DNA of 47,483 nucleotides, taken from assembly GCF_947252345.1 (NCBI RefSeq), contig NZ_CAMXVC010000009.1:1-47483 (forward strand), written 5' to 3'. Each line of letters starts with the position of its first letter. The stretch's first letter is position 1. Source of the DNA: an uncultured Finegoldia sp. (GTDB lineage: Bacteria > Bacillota > Clostridia > Tissierellales > Peptoniphilaceae). Below, in pieces: positions 16,628 through 24,827 of the stretch. The translations under genes were made by a program, and so were the position numbers. The notes beneath the pieces are model-generated. The model searched no databases, had not been told where the DNA came from, and saw only the letters and a program-made list of their open reading frames with translations.

Positions 16628-19036
16628 ATGGATAAATATAATCCGAATTCAATTGAAAAAAAATGGCAAAAGTTTTGGAAAGAAAACAAAACTTTCAAAA
16701 CATCTGATGATAAATCAAAAGAAAGATTTTATGCACTTGTAGAATTTCCATATCCTTCAGGTCAAGGTCTACACGTAGGTCATCCAAGACCTTACACTGC
16801 ACTAGATATAGTTTCTAGAAAGAGAAGAATGCAAGGATATAATGTTTTGTATCCAATGGGATGGGATGCTTTTGGACTTCCAACTGAAAATTATGCGATT
16901 AAAAACAAAATTCATCCTGAAATTGTCACTAAAAACAATATAGCAAACTTCAAAAAACAAATGCAATCAATTGGTTTTTCGTTTGATTGGGATAGAGAAA
17001 TAAACACAACTGACCCTGAATATTATAAATGGACACAATGGATTTTCATTCAACTTTTCAAAAAATGTCTTGCATATAAGAAAGAAATGCCAATAAATTG
17101 GTGTCCATCTTGTAAAGTTGGTCTTTCAAATGAAGAAGTAATAAACGGACATTGCGAAAGATGTGGGGGTCAAGTTGTAAGAAAAGTTAAAAATCAATGG
17201 ATGCTAAAGATTACTGAATATGCTGACAGGCTAATTGATGACTTAAAAGATGTTGATTATTTGGAAAAGATTAAGGCACAACAAATCAACTGGATTGGAA
17301 GGTCATACGGAGCTGAGATTAACTTTTCAATTAAGCAAGTAGATGAAAAAATCAGTGTATTTACTACTAGAGCAGATACTATTTTCGGAGCGACTTATAT
17401 GGTTATTTCGGTTGACCATCCTTTAATCGAAAAATACAGCGATAAGATTAAAAATATCGAAGATATTAGGAAATATAGAGCAGAAGTTGCAAAAAAATCA
17501 GAATTAGAAAGAACAGATTTATCAAAAGAAAAAACAGGATACAAGATAGATGGTTTGACTGCTATTAATCCTGTTACAAACAAAGAAATACCGGTTTATG
17601 TTTCGGATTATGTTTTAATGACTTATGGAACCGGTGCCATAATGGCAGTTCCTGCGCACGATGATAGAGATTATGAATTTGCAAAAAAATTCAATATAGA
17701 AATGATTCCTGTAATTGAGGGCTCAAATATAGAAAAATGTGCTCACACAGAAACTAATCAAGGCAAACTAATTAATTCAGGTTTCTTAAACGGATTAAAT
17801 GTAGATGAAGCAAAAGAAAAAATGTATGAATACATTGAATCAAAAGAAATTGGACACAAAAAAACTAACTATAAACTAAGAGACTGGGTATTTTCAAGAC
17901 AAAGATATTGGGGAGAACCAATTCCTTTGGTTTATTGTGAACATTGTGGATGGGTTCCTTTGGATGAAAAAGATTTGCCATTAGTTTTGCCAAAGGTAGA
18001 TAATTATGAGCCTACTGATAATGGAGAATCACCACTATCAAAAATAGATGAATTTGTGCATACAAAATGTCCAAAATGTGGAAAAGATGCTGTTCGAGAA
18101 ACTGATACAATGCCACAATGGGCAGGTTCTTCTTGGTACTATTTGAGATACACTGACCCTCACAACAAAGATTCTATTGCAAGCAAGGAAAACTTAGATT
18201 ATTACACACCAGTTGATTGGTATAACGGTGGAATGGAACACACTACACTTCACTTATTGTATTCAAGATTCTGGCATAAATTCTTATATGACATTGGAGT
18301 TGTACCAACAAAAGAACCATATATGAAAAGAACAAGTCATGGAATGATTTTGGGCAATAATAATGAAAAAATGAGTAAATCTCGTGGAAATGTTGTTAAT
18401 CCGGATGACATCGTTAGAGATTATGGAGCTGACACATTGAGATGCTACGAAATGTTCATCGGTGATTTTGAAAAATCTGCACCTTGGTCAGAAAATGGAG
18501 TTAAAGGTTGTAGAAAATTCTTAGACAAAGTATGGAGAACTCAAGAATTAGTCGATGGAGACTCTAACTTTGAAAAGCTTGAAACATTGGTTCATCAAAC
18601 AATCAAAAAAGTCAGCGAAGATTATGAAAATTTAAAATTCAATACTGCAATCGCTCAGTTAATGACATTGTTAAACGAGTTCAATAATTATGATAGAATA
18701 TCAAAAGAACAATACAAAACTTTCTTAGTATTATTAAACCCTGTTTGCCCACATATTACAGAAGAAATTTGGCAAAGAATGGGTTATGAAGGATACGTTC
18801 ATGAATCTGAGTGGCCACAGTTTGATGAATCAAAAACAATTTTAGATGTAATTGAATTGCCAATTCAAATCAACGGTAAATTGAGAGCTACTATAAAAAT
18901 AAACAGAGAAGCATCAGAAGATGATGTGTTCAATGAAGCAACCAAAGACGAAGTTGTCCTTAAATATATTGAAGGAAATAATATAGTTAAGAAAATTTAT
19001 GTCAAAGGTAGGATATTCAATATAATTGTAAAATAA
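16628..19036 (+). CDS. leuS: Leucyl-tRNA synthetase
   Basis: 802 residues. Class I synthetase with HVGH in the HIGH position (about residues 47-50) and KMSKSRGNVVNPDD for the KMSKS loop. There are two zinc-ribbon-like Cys sets (CPSC with CERCG; CEHCGW with CPKCGK) and an inserted editing domain. It charges tRNA-Leu. ATG 16628 is preceded by GGAGGTAG. A GTG at 16559 in the same frame lies inside the T-box and is not a real start. Expression is controlled by the leader at 16397-16610. Confidence 0.98.
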   Translation: MDKYNPNSIEKKWQKFWKENKTFKTSDDKSKERFYALVEFPYPSGQGLHVGHPRPYTALDIVSRKRRMQGYNVLYPMGWDAFGLPTENYAIKNKIHPEIVTKNNIANFKKQMQSIGFSFDWDREINTTDPEYYKWTQWIFIQLFKKCLAYKKEMPINWCPSCKVGLSNEEVINGHCERCGGQVVRKVKNQWMLKITEYADRLIDDLKDVDYLEKIKAQQINWIGRSYGAEINFSIKQVDEKISVFTTRADTIFGATYMVISVDHPLIEKYSDKIKNIEDIRKYRAEVAKKSELERTDLSKEKTGYKIDGLTAINPVTNKEIPVYVSDYVLMTYGTGAIMAVPAHDDRDYEFAKKFNIEMIPVIEGSNIEKCAHTETNQGKLINSGFLNGLNVDEAKEKMYEYIESKEIGHKKTNYKLRDWVFSRQRYWGEPIPLVYCEHCGWVPLDEKDLPLVLPKVDNYEPTDNGESPLSKIDEFVHTKCPKCGKDAVRETDTMPQWAGSSWYYLRYTDPHNKDSIASKENLDYYTPVDWYNGGMEHTTLHLLYSRFWHKFLYDIGVVPTKEPYMKRTSHGMILGNNNEKMSKSRGNVVNPDDIVRDYGADTLRCYEMFIGDFEKSAPWSENGVKGCRKFLDKVWRTQELVDGDSNFEKLETLVHQTIKKVSEDYENLKFNTAIAQLMTLLNEFNNYDRISKEQYKTFLVLLNPVCPHITEEIWQRMGYEGYVHESEWPQFDESKTILDVIELPIQINGKLRATIKINREASEDDVFNEATKDEVVLKYIEGNNIVKKIYVKGRIFNIIVK

Positions 19037-19041
19037 TCAGG

Positions 19042-19077
19042 GTAATAGTAGATTAAAATATTTTAATCTACTATTAC
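19042..19077. repeat. Perfect 36-bp palindrome between leuS and the Rrf2 gene
   Basis: The 36 bases from 19042 to 19077 equal their own reverse complement. The left arm starts GTAATAGTAGATTAAAAT. It can form a hairpin of about 16 bp with a tiny loop. No T run follows on either strand, so it is not a standard intrinsic terminator, though it may still stop or stabilise the leuS transcript. Confidence 0.85.
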
Positions 19078-19092
19078 TATTGCTATAAGATA

Positions 19093-19121
19093 TTTACACA
19101 ATTATTGTACTATGATAAAAT
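19093..19121 (+). promoter_or_regulatory. Promoter of the Rrf2-type regulator
   Basis: TTTACA (19093-19098), 17-base spacer, TAAAAT (19116-19121), with TG at 19113-19114 giving an extended -10. Confidence 0.7.
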
Positions 19122-19129
19122 TTATCATA
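19111..19129. promoter_or_regulatory. Palindromic operator over the Rrf2 gene -10 box
   Basis: TATGATAAA-A-TTTATCATA is a perfect 9+1+9 inverted repeat covering the -10 box and the expected start point. It is a strong candidate autoregulatory site for the regulator encoded 14 bases further on. Confidence 0.6.
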
Positions 19130-19142
19130 AATAGGAGGGCTT

Positions 19143-19547
19143 ATGAGATTATCTACAAGAGGAAGATATGGTCTTGCAGCTATGATATATTTAGGAAAAA
19201 AATATGGCCAAAGTCCAGTTAATCTGAATGAAATATCTAAAGCTACAGGATTGAGTAATAATTATTTGGAACAACTTATTAGAGAATTAAAAAAGCATGA
19301 TTTGATAATTTCTGTAAGAGGTGTACAAGGGGGATATTTACTTAATAAATCTCCAAATGAGATATCAGTAGCAGAAATATTAGATTGTTTGGAAGAATTT
19401 TTAGGAACGACAGAGTGTTCTGTAGTTCCAGGATTGTGCTCAAGGGAAAAGACTTGTCCATCAAGAATTATATGGACAAAAATGCACGATGAAATGTTAA
19501 AAAGCATAGAAAATATCTCTTTAAAAGAGCTGATTGATAAAAAATAA
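19143..19547 (+). CDS. Rrf2-family transcriptional regulator (IscR/CymR-like)
   Basis: 134 residues. An N-terminal winged helix begins MRLSTRGRYGLAAM, the usual Rrf2 opening, with the recognition region LSNNYLEQLIRELKKHDLI and the wing VRGVQGGY. Three cysteines (Cys92, Cys99, Cys105; spacing x6, x5) lie where IscR and NsrR bind an Fe-S cluster, so cluster sensing is plausible. CymR proteins lack such a set. No isc, suf or cys genes follow; an AI-2E-family permease does. Autoregulation through the palindrome at 19111 is inferred. Confidence 0.9.
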   Translation: MRLSTRGRYGLAAMIYLGKKYGQSPVNLNEISKATGLSNNYLEQLIRELKKHDLIISVRGVQGGYLLNKSPNEISVAEILDCLEEFLGTTECSVVPGLCSREKTCPSRIIWTKMHDEMLKSIENISLKELIDKK

Positions 19548-19559
19548 CGGTGAGTAATT

Positions 19560-20747
19560 ATGATTTTTAACTCTGAATTTCTAATTAATATTTTATTGAT
19601 AGTTGGTATAATATTCTTGGGGTTTGCGATTTATTATCTTGTTACAATAGGGAATAAAAATGTTTCTGATAATAAAAAGATTGTTTTTAACGTCAGAAAA
19701 ATAAGAAAAATTTTAATTCTGGGATTTCTTTTATTTGGATTGATATTTATATTATTTAAATATAAAATAATTTTTGAAACTATAAACACTTTATTGTTTG
19801 GCATTGTAATTTCTTATATCATAAATCCTATGGTGAAATATTTTGAAAACAAAGGTCTAAAAAGAGCTTATGCGATATTAATTATATACTTAATAGTGTT
19901 GCTTCTAGTAATATTATTAGGAATGATTGTAGTTCCACAAACTATCCAACAAACTAAAAAACTTATTATTAGTTTGCCTGAATTTTTCAGGGATATTTTT
20001 GTTAAACTAACCGATATTAACAACAAAATATTCAAACAATATCCAACGGTTAGCCAAATAATGTACAAAACAATTCAGCAATTATATCAAAGACTTGGTA
20101 ATGTTCAAAATTATATTATGGATGCTATATCAAAAACAGGATATTTTACAAGTAATATATTCAGCAACATTTTAAAATTGATTTTGATACCAGTTGTGAC
20201 TTTCTATATGTTATTGGACAAAGAAAAATGTATAGATTTTATTATGGAATTAATTCCAGAAAACAATAAGACCAAATTTGTAGATGTTTGCAAAGATATT
20301 GATATGGCTTATAGTGAATTTATACGTGGAAGAGTAATAATGGCTATTTTTGTGGGAGTATTGACAACAATATTTTTGCTTATAATGAAGGTTGATTTTG
20401 CAATAGTTATTGGAATATTGACAACTGTAGGAGACATAATTCCTTATATTGGGCCTTTTATTGCGGTTCTTCCGGCATTTTTGATAGCTTTTCTAACAAG
20501 CCCTATCAAAGCTATCATAGTAGTTATCGGATTCGGATTAATACAATGGGTTGAAAATAATATTCTTGCGCCTAAACTTCTTGGAACAAAAGTTGGATTA
20601 AATCCATTGATGATAATTGTCAGTTTGATAATTGGTGGTGGAATATTCGGAGTAGTAGGAATGATTTTGTCTGTTCCTTTTGTTGCTACTATTAAAATAT
20701 TATATTTACATTTTAAAACAGATATTGAAAAATTTTTGAAAAATTAG
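19560..20747 (+). CDS. AI-2E family transporter (permease)
   Basis: 395 residues, about eight membrane helices. The family's conserved C-terminal half is clear: GDIIPYIGPFIAVLPAFLIA, VIGFGLIQWVENNILAPKLLG and LNPLMIIVSLIIGGGIFG. The N-terminus carries an extra pair of hydrophobic segments (residues 5-27 and 48-67). Family members are proposed exporters of small molecules or ions, and the substrate is unknown. It lies 12 bases after the Rrf2 gene (ribosome site GGTGAG) and 10 bases before alaS, so the three probably share a transcript. Confidence 0.88.
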   Translation: MIFNSEFLINILLIVGIIFLGFAIYYLVTIGNKNVSDNKKIVFNVRKIRKILILGFLLFGLIFILFKYKIIFETINTLLFGIVISYIINPMVKYFENKGLKRAYAILIIYLIVLLLVILLGMIVVPQTIQQTKKLIISLPEFFRDIFVKLTDINNKIFKQYPTVSQIMYKTIQQLYQRLGNVQNYIMDAISKTGYFTSNIFSNILKLILIPVVTFYMLLDKEKCIDFIMELIPENNKTKFVDVCKDIDMAYSEFIRGRVIMAIFVGVLTTIFLLIMKVDFAIVIGILTTVGDIIPYIGPFIAVLPAFLIAFLTSPIKAIIVVIGFGLIQWVENNILAPKLLGTKVGLNPLMIIVSLIIGGGIFGVVGMILSVPFVATIKILYLHFKTDIEKFLKN

Positions 20748-20757
20748 AGAGGTTATA

Positions 20758-23379
20758 ATGAAAAAATACGGTTTAAACGAAATTAGAAAAGAATTTTTAG
20801 ATTACTTTGGTTCAAAAGGTCATCTTGTAATAAAATCATTTCCTTTAATACCACAAGACGATAAAAGTCTTTTGCTTATTAATGCAGGGATGGCACCTTT
20901 AAAAAAATATTTTACAGGAGAAAAAAAATTAAAAAAAGATAGAGCAACATCATCTCAAAGATGTATCAGAACTGCTGATATAGATGAAGTTGGTAAAACT
21001 CAAAGACACGGAACATTTTTTGAAATGTTAGGTAACTTCTCATTTGGAGATTATTTTAAAAGAGAAGCTATTACTTGGGCATGGGATTTTTTGACGAATG
21101 TTTTGGAAGTACCGAAAGATGTGTTGTGGATTTCTGTTTATGAGGAAGACCAAGAAGCTTATGATATTTGGGTAAATGAAATTGGAGTTAGCGCAGATAG
21201 AGTTGTGAAATTGGGAAAAGAAGATAACTTCTGGGAATTAGAGCAAGGACCTTGCGGTCCATGTTCAGAAATTCATGTTGATAGAGGATATGAATTTGAC
21301 CCTAGAGAAGATGCTAGACCAGGAGATGAAGGCGAAAGATTCTTGGAAGTTTGGAATTTGGTATTCACTCAATTCAACAAAACTGCCGACGGAAAATACG
21401 AAAGAATAGCACATCCTAATATTGATACTGGTATGGGGCTTGAAAGAATCACAATGGTTTTGGAAAATGCAGACAATATTTTTGAAATTGGTCTTGTAAA
21501 AGATATTATAAAAACTATTGAAGATATTTCCGGTGTAAAATACAAAGAAGACGAGAAGAAGGACGTATCAATTAGGATAATTGCAGACCATGTAAGAGCT
21601 ATGACATTTTTGATTTACGATGGTGTAATTCCTAGTAATGAGCAAAGAGGATATGTTTTAAGAAGACTAATCAGAAGAGCTTGCAGACATGGAAAGCTAT
21701 TGGGAATAAATGATAGTTTTATCGAAAAAGTTATCGACTCTTGTATCAAAGTATATGAATCAGGATATCCTGAATTGAAAGAGGATAGAGATAGAATTGT
21801 TAAAATAGCTAATGCAGAAGAAAGAAAATTCCAAGAAACATTAGATTTAGGATTGAATATTTTAGATTCAATGTTAAAAGAGACAAAAACTGACGTATTT
21901 AGCGGCGAAGACGCCTTTAAATTGTACGACACATATGGTTTTCCAATTGATTTGACTAAAGAACTAGTTGGAGAAGTTAATAAAAATGTCGATGAAGATA
22001 AGTTCAAACAATTAATGCAAGAACAAAAAGAAAGAGCTAGAGGTTCTCGTAGTGAATCAAATATGGGTTGGTCTTCAGATAAAAAATACGGAGAAGGAGT
22101 TCAGGAAACTAAATTTGATGGTTATGATTCATTAAAAGACAGTAGCGAAGTAATTAAAATTTATTCTGAAAATGATGATAATTTAAATGCAGAAGAAATG
22201 GGTATAATAGTATTAGACAAGACGACTTTTTATGGAGAAGGCGGTGGACAAGTTGGAGATAAAGGTATTATCTACAATGACCACTTCAAAGCTGAAGTTT
22301 ATGATACTAAAAAAACAGGGAAAAAAGTATTCTTGCATTATGTAAAAGTTATTGAAGGAAGCATTAAAGTCGGAGACAAAGTTACTGTTGAAGTTGATGA
22401 ATTAAATAGACGAGATGTTATGAAAAACCACTCAGCAACACATCTTCTCCATCAAGCATTAAAAGATGTTCTTGGAGAGCATGTTAACCAAGCGGGTTCT
22501 TATGTTGATGGGGAAAGATTGAGATTTGACATTACTCATTTTGAAGCTGTTTCTAAAGAACAATTAGAAAAAGTTGAACAGATTGTTAATGATAAAATAG
22601 CTATGGGAATCCCTGTAAAAATAGATGAAATGTCTCTTGAACAATCACAATCTATCGGAGCAAGAGGTCTTTTTGAAGATAAATACCAAGATGTAGTTAG
22701 AGTAGTTCAAATGGGCGACTATTCCAAGGAATTGTGTGGCGGAACTCACGTCAAGACAACTAGCGATATACAAATGTTTAAAATAATTTCTGAGTCTAGT
22801 GTAGCAGCGGGAGTTAGAAGAATTGAAGCAATCACAGGTCGTGCAGTTTACAATTATATTAAAGAAAGAGACTTATTGATTGAAGAAGTTAAAGCATCCT
22901 CTAAGGCTTCAAATGATGATGAGATTATCAGAAGAATTAATGCCAATAATGAAGAAATCAAAGATTTAAAGAAAAAATTAAAGAACATAACAAATAAAGA
23001 TTTGTTAATGAATATTGACCAAATTGTCGAAAAAGCTGTAGATGTTAATGGTACAAAAATCGCCACTTTTGAATTGAAAGATTTAGACAACAATGCATTC
23101 AGAGATTTTGGCGAAAACATAAAATCAAAATTTGATGATGGTGTGGTTGTACTTGCAAATTCAGATGGCTCAAAAGTATCATTTATAACTCTTGCTACCG
23201 AAACTGCCATTAAAAAAGGATTATCTGCAGGAGATATCGTAAGAGAAGTTGCAAAAGTTTGTGGCGGTAATGGTGGAGGACGTAAAGACTTCGCACAAGC
23301 CGGTGCAAAAGACTGTTCAAAAGTAAATGAAGCGTTGAAAAAGGCAATTGAGGTTATAAAATCAAAAATAAATGCTTAA
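20758..23379 (+). CDS. alaS: Alanyl-tRNA synthetase
   Basis: 873 residues, full length. It has a class II catalytic core (FLDYFGSKGH at the N-terminus; GPCGPCSEIH; GMGLERITM), an editing domain with zinc ligands in HSATHLLHQ and CGGTHV, and a C-terminal DHHA1 domain with GGNGGGRKDFAQAG. It charges tRNA-Ala and clears Ser/Gly misacylation. The ribosome site AGAGG is within the 10-base gap after the permease. alaS-ireB-ruvX is a conserved Firmicute order. Confidence 0.98.
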   Translation: MKKYGLNEIRKEFLDYFGSKGHLVIKSFPLIPQDDKSLLLINAGMAPLKKYFTGEKKLKKDRATSSQRCIRTADIDEVGKTQRHGTFFEMLGNFSFGDYFKREAITWAWDFLTNVLEVPKDVLWISVYEEDQEAYDIWVNEIGVSADRVVKLGKEDNFWELEQGPCGPCSEIHVDRGYEFDPREDARPGDEGERFLEVWNLVFTQFNKTADGKYERIAHPNIDTGMGLERITMVLENADNIFEIGLVKDIIKTIEDISGVKYKEDEKKDVSIRIIADHVRAMTFLIYDGVIPSNEQRGYVLRRLIRRACRHGKLLGINDSFIEKVIDSCIKVYESGYPELKEDRDRIVKIANAEERKFQETLDLGLNILDSMLKETKTDVFSGEDAFKLYDTYGFPIDLTKELVGEVNKNVDEDKFKQLMQEQKERARGSRSESNMGWSSDKKYGEGVQETKFDGYDSLKDSSEVIKIYSENDDNLNAEEMGIIVLDKTTFYGEGGGQVGDKGIIYNDHFKAEVYDTKKTGKKVFLHYVKVIEGSIKVGDKVTVEVDELNRRDVMKNHSATHLLHQALKDVLGEHVNQAGSYVDGERLRFDITHFEAVSKEQLEKVEQIVNDKIAMGIPVKIDEMSLEQSQSIGARGLFEDKYQDVVRVVQMGDYSKELCGGTHVKTTSDIQMFKIISESSVAAGVRRIEAITGRAVYNYIKERDLLIEEVKASSKASNDDEIIRRINANNEEIKDLKKKLKNITNKDLLMNIDQIVEKAVDVNGTKIATFELKDLDNNAFRDFGENIKSKFDDGVVVLANSDGSKVSFITLATETAIKKGLSAGDIVREVAKVCGGNGGGRKDFAQAGAKDCSKVNEALKKAIEVIKSKINA

Positions 23380-23390
23380 AGGAGGCAAAA

Positions 23391-23654
23391 ATGGAAGGTA
23401 AGGATTTAAACAATACGGTAAGATTTGAAGCATCAAAACTAGAAAAGCAATCAATTAAAGATATTTTAAAGAAAGTTTATAAATCTTTGGAAGAAAAAGG
23501 ATACGATCCTAAAAATCAAATTATCGGTTATATTTTGTCAGGAGATCCTACTTACATTACAAGCTTTAATAATGCTAGAAATTTGATAAGACAAATTGAC
23601 AGAGATGACCTTTTAGGTGAAATGCTAGATATTTATTTGAATGAAATAGATTAA
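23391..23654 (+). CDS. ireB: IreB family regulatory phosphoprotein (UPF0297)
   Basis: 87 residues, the standard length. NTVRFE near residues 8-13 contains the threonine (Thr9) equivalent to one that PASTA-domain Ser/Thr kinases phosphorylate in Enterococcus IreB. It continues with SIKDILKKVYKSLEEKGYDPKNQIIGY and SGDPTYITSFNNAR. IreB modulates cephalosporin tolerance in enterococci, and the role here is inferred from family. Strong AAAGGAGG site. Confidence 0.95.
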   Translation: MEGKDLNNTVRFEASKLEKQSIKDILKKVYKSLEEKGYDPKNQIIGYILSGDPTYITSFNNARNLIRQIDRDDLLGEMLDIYLNEID

Positions 23655-23664
23655 TAAAGGATGT

Positions 23665-23696
23665 TTGAGGAGCTGTTATTTTTTAACAGCTCTCAA
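23665..23696 (+). terminator. Hairpin between ireB and ruvX
   Basis: TTGAG-G-AGCTGTTA pairs with TAACAGCT-CTCAA (13 bp, one bulged G) around a TTTTT loop. There is no trailing T run, so it may be a weak terminator or processing site. Its right arm overlaps the putative ruvX -35 box. Confidence 0.45.
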
Positions 23697-23710
23697 AATT
23701 ATGTTAAATT
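23683..23710 (+). promoter_or_regulatory. Promoter of ruvX, apparently leaderless
   Basis: TTAACA (23683-23688), 16-base spacer, TAAATT (23705-23710), with TG at 23702-23703. The ATG follows six bases after the -10 box and no ribosome-binding site precedes it, so transcription would begin at or next to the start codon. Confidence 0.45.
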
Positions 23711-23716
23711 AAATTT

Positions 23717-24130
23717 ATGGAAAGATATATTGGACTAGATGTAGGAGATAGAACTATAGGGATAGCTTTAAGCGATCCATTTTTATTGACTGCTCAATCT
23801 TTGATGACAATTAAAAGAAAGAGCAAAGTTGAAGATATTGAAATTATTAATGGTATAATTAAAGATAAAGAAGTCTCAAAAATAATAGTGGGATTGCCTA
23901 AAAATATGAACAATACAATAGGCCCACAGGCAAAAAAAGTTAAAACATTTGTAAAAGAATTACGAAAACATACAGATTTAGAAATAGTATATGTTGATGA
24001 GAGATTGACAACAGTAAGCGCTACGAGAGTTTTGATAGAACAAAATGTTTCTAGAAAAAAGAGAAAAGACGTGATTGACAGCGTGGCGGCAACATATATT
24101 TTGCAATCTTACTTGGATATGGAAAGATGA
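23717..24130 (+). CDS. ruvX: Putative pre-16S rRNA nuclease / Holliday-junction resolvase fold protein RuvX (YqgF)
   Basis: 137 residues, RNase H-like fold. YIGLDVGDRTIGIALSDP at the N-terminus carries the first catalytic Asp. VGLPKNMN, YVDERLTT and the C-terminal DSVAATYILQSYLD carry the other acidic residues. YqgF processes the 5' end of 16S rRNA in E. coli. The start matches the family N-terminus, yet the upstream AAATTAAATTT has no Shine-Dalgarno, unlike almost all other genes here. Its stop overlaps the next ATG (ATGA). Confidence 0.95.
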   Translation: MERYIGLDVGDRTIGIALSDPFLLTAQSLMTIKRKSKVEDIEIINGIIKDKEVSKIIVGLPKNMNNTIGPQAKKVKTFVKELRKHTDLEIVYVDERLTTVSATRVLIEQNVSRKKRKDVIDSVAATYILQSYLDMER

Positions 24131-24375
24131 TTATGGAAACGATAAAATTATATGATGAAAATAATAATGAAAAAGAATTTAAAATAATCAATACATTTGG
24201 TATGGATGATGACAATTATTGTCTATTAGAAGACATATCAAATGGAGATAATGTTATTTTGAAATATATTGAAAATGATGAAAAAATTGAATTCATTGGA
24301 CTCAGAGATCAAAAGGAATTGGACGAGGCTATAGAAGCGTATGAAGAGTTAATGGATTCTAAAAAGGAGCAATAA
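24127..24375 (+). CDS. DUF1292 (YrzB-like) small acidic protein
   Basis: 82 residues, strongly acidic. The pattern FGMDDDNYCLLEDI followed by LDEAIEAYEELMD matches the DUF1292 family usually found downstream of ruvX in Firmicutes. Its function is not known. ATG 24127 overlaps the ruvX stop. An in-frame ATG at 24133 has better spacing from GGAAAG and could be the true start. One base overlaps fur. Confidence 0.85.
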   Translation: MIMETIKLYDENNNEKEFKIINTFGMDDDNYCLLEDISNGDNVILKYIENDEKIEFIGLRDQKELDEAIEAYEELMDSKKEQ

Positions 24376-24827
24376 TGAACATAGAAACATTAAAAACTAA
24401 ACTAATTAATGCCGGTTACAAAGTAACAAAACAAAGAGAAATAATATTTGAAGCTTTATTGGAAAATAAAGAAGCTCACCTTTCTCCAGAAGAGTTAAAT
24501 GAAATTGTAAACAAAAAAGACCCAGAAATAGGCATTGCTACAGTTTACAGAACTTTATTGATTTTTGATGAATTGAATCTTGTTTACAAATTAGATTTTG
24601 ACGACAAGAGATATAGATATGAATTGGTTGATGAAGATGAGGACCATCATCACCATCATTTGATTTGTACAAAATGTGGAAAAGTCGAAGAAGTTAAATA
24701 TGATTTATTAGAAGGAATTGAAAAACAAATTAGAGAAGATTATAAATTCGATATACAAAATCATGATTTGAAGTTTTATGGATTATGTTCTGATTGCCAA
24801 GAGGAAAAACAAGACAAGGAGAATTAA
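24375..24827 (+). CDS. fur: Fur family transcriptional regulator
   Basis: 150 residues. A winged-helix N-terminal domain (KVTKQREIIFEAL, GIATVYRTL) is followed by the dimer and metal domain. A run of five His (91-95) precedes Cys98 and Cys101, and Cys138/Cys141 form the second half of the structural zinc site. Fur proteins bind Fe(II) and repress metal-uptake genes; PerR or Zur specificity cannot be excluded. The gene overlaps the DUF1292 gene by one base and abuts the RNase J gene. Confidence 0.93.
   Translation: MNIETLKTKLINAGYKVTKQREIIFEALLENKEAHLSPEELNEIVNKKDPEIGIATVYRTLLIFDELNLVYKLDFDDKRYRYELVDEDEDHHHHHLICTKCGKVEEVKYDLLEGIEKQIREDYKFDIQNHDLKFYGLCSDCQEEKQDKEN

Noticed and set aside
24645..24659. 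Poly-His stretch in Fur as a cloning tag or vector artefact
   Set aside because: It is internal, encoded by mixed CAT/CAC codons, and sits exactly at the Fur metal-binding position.
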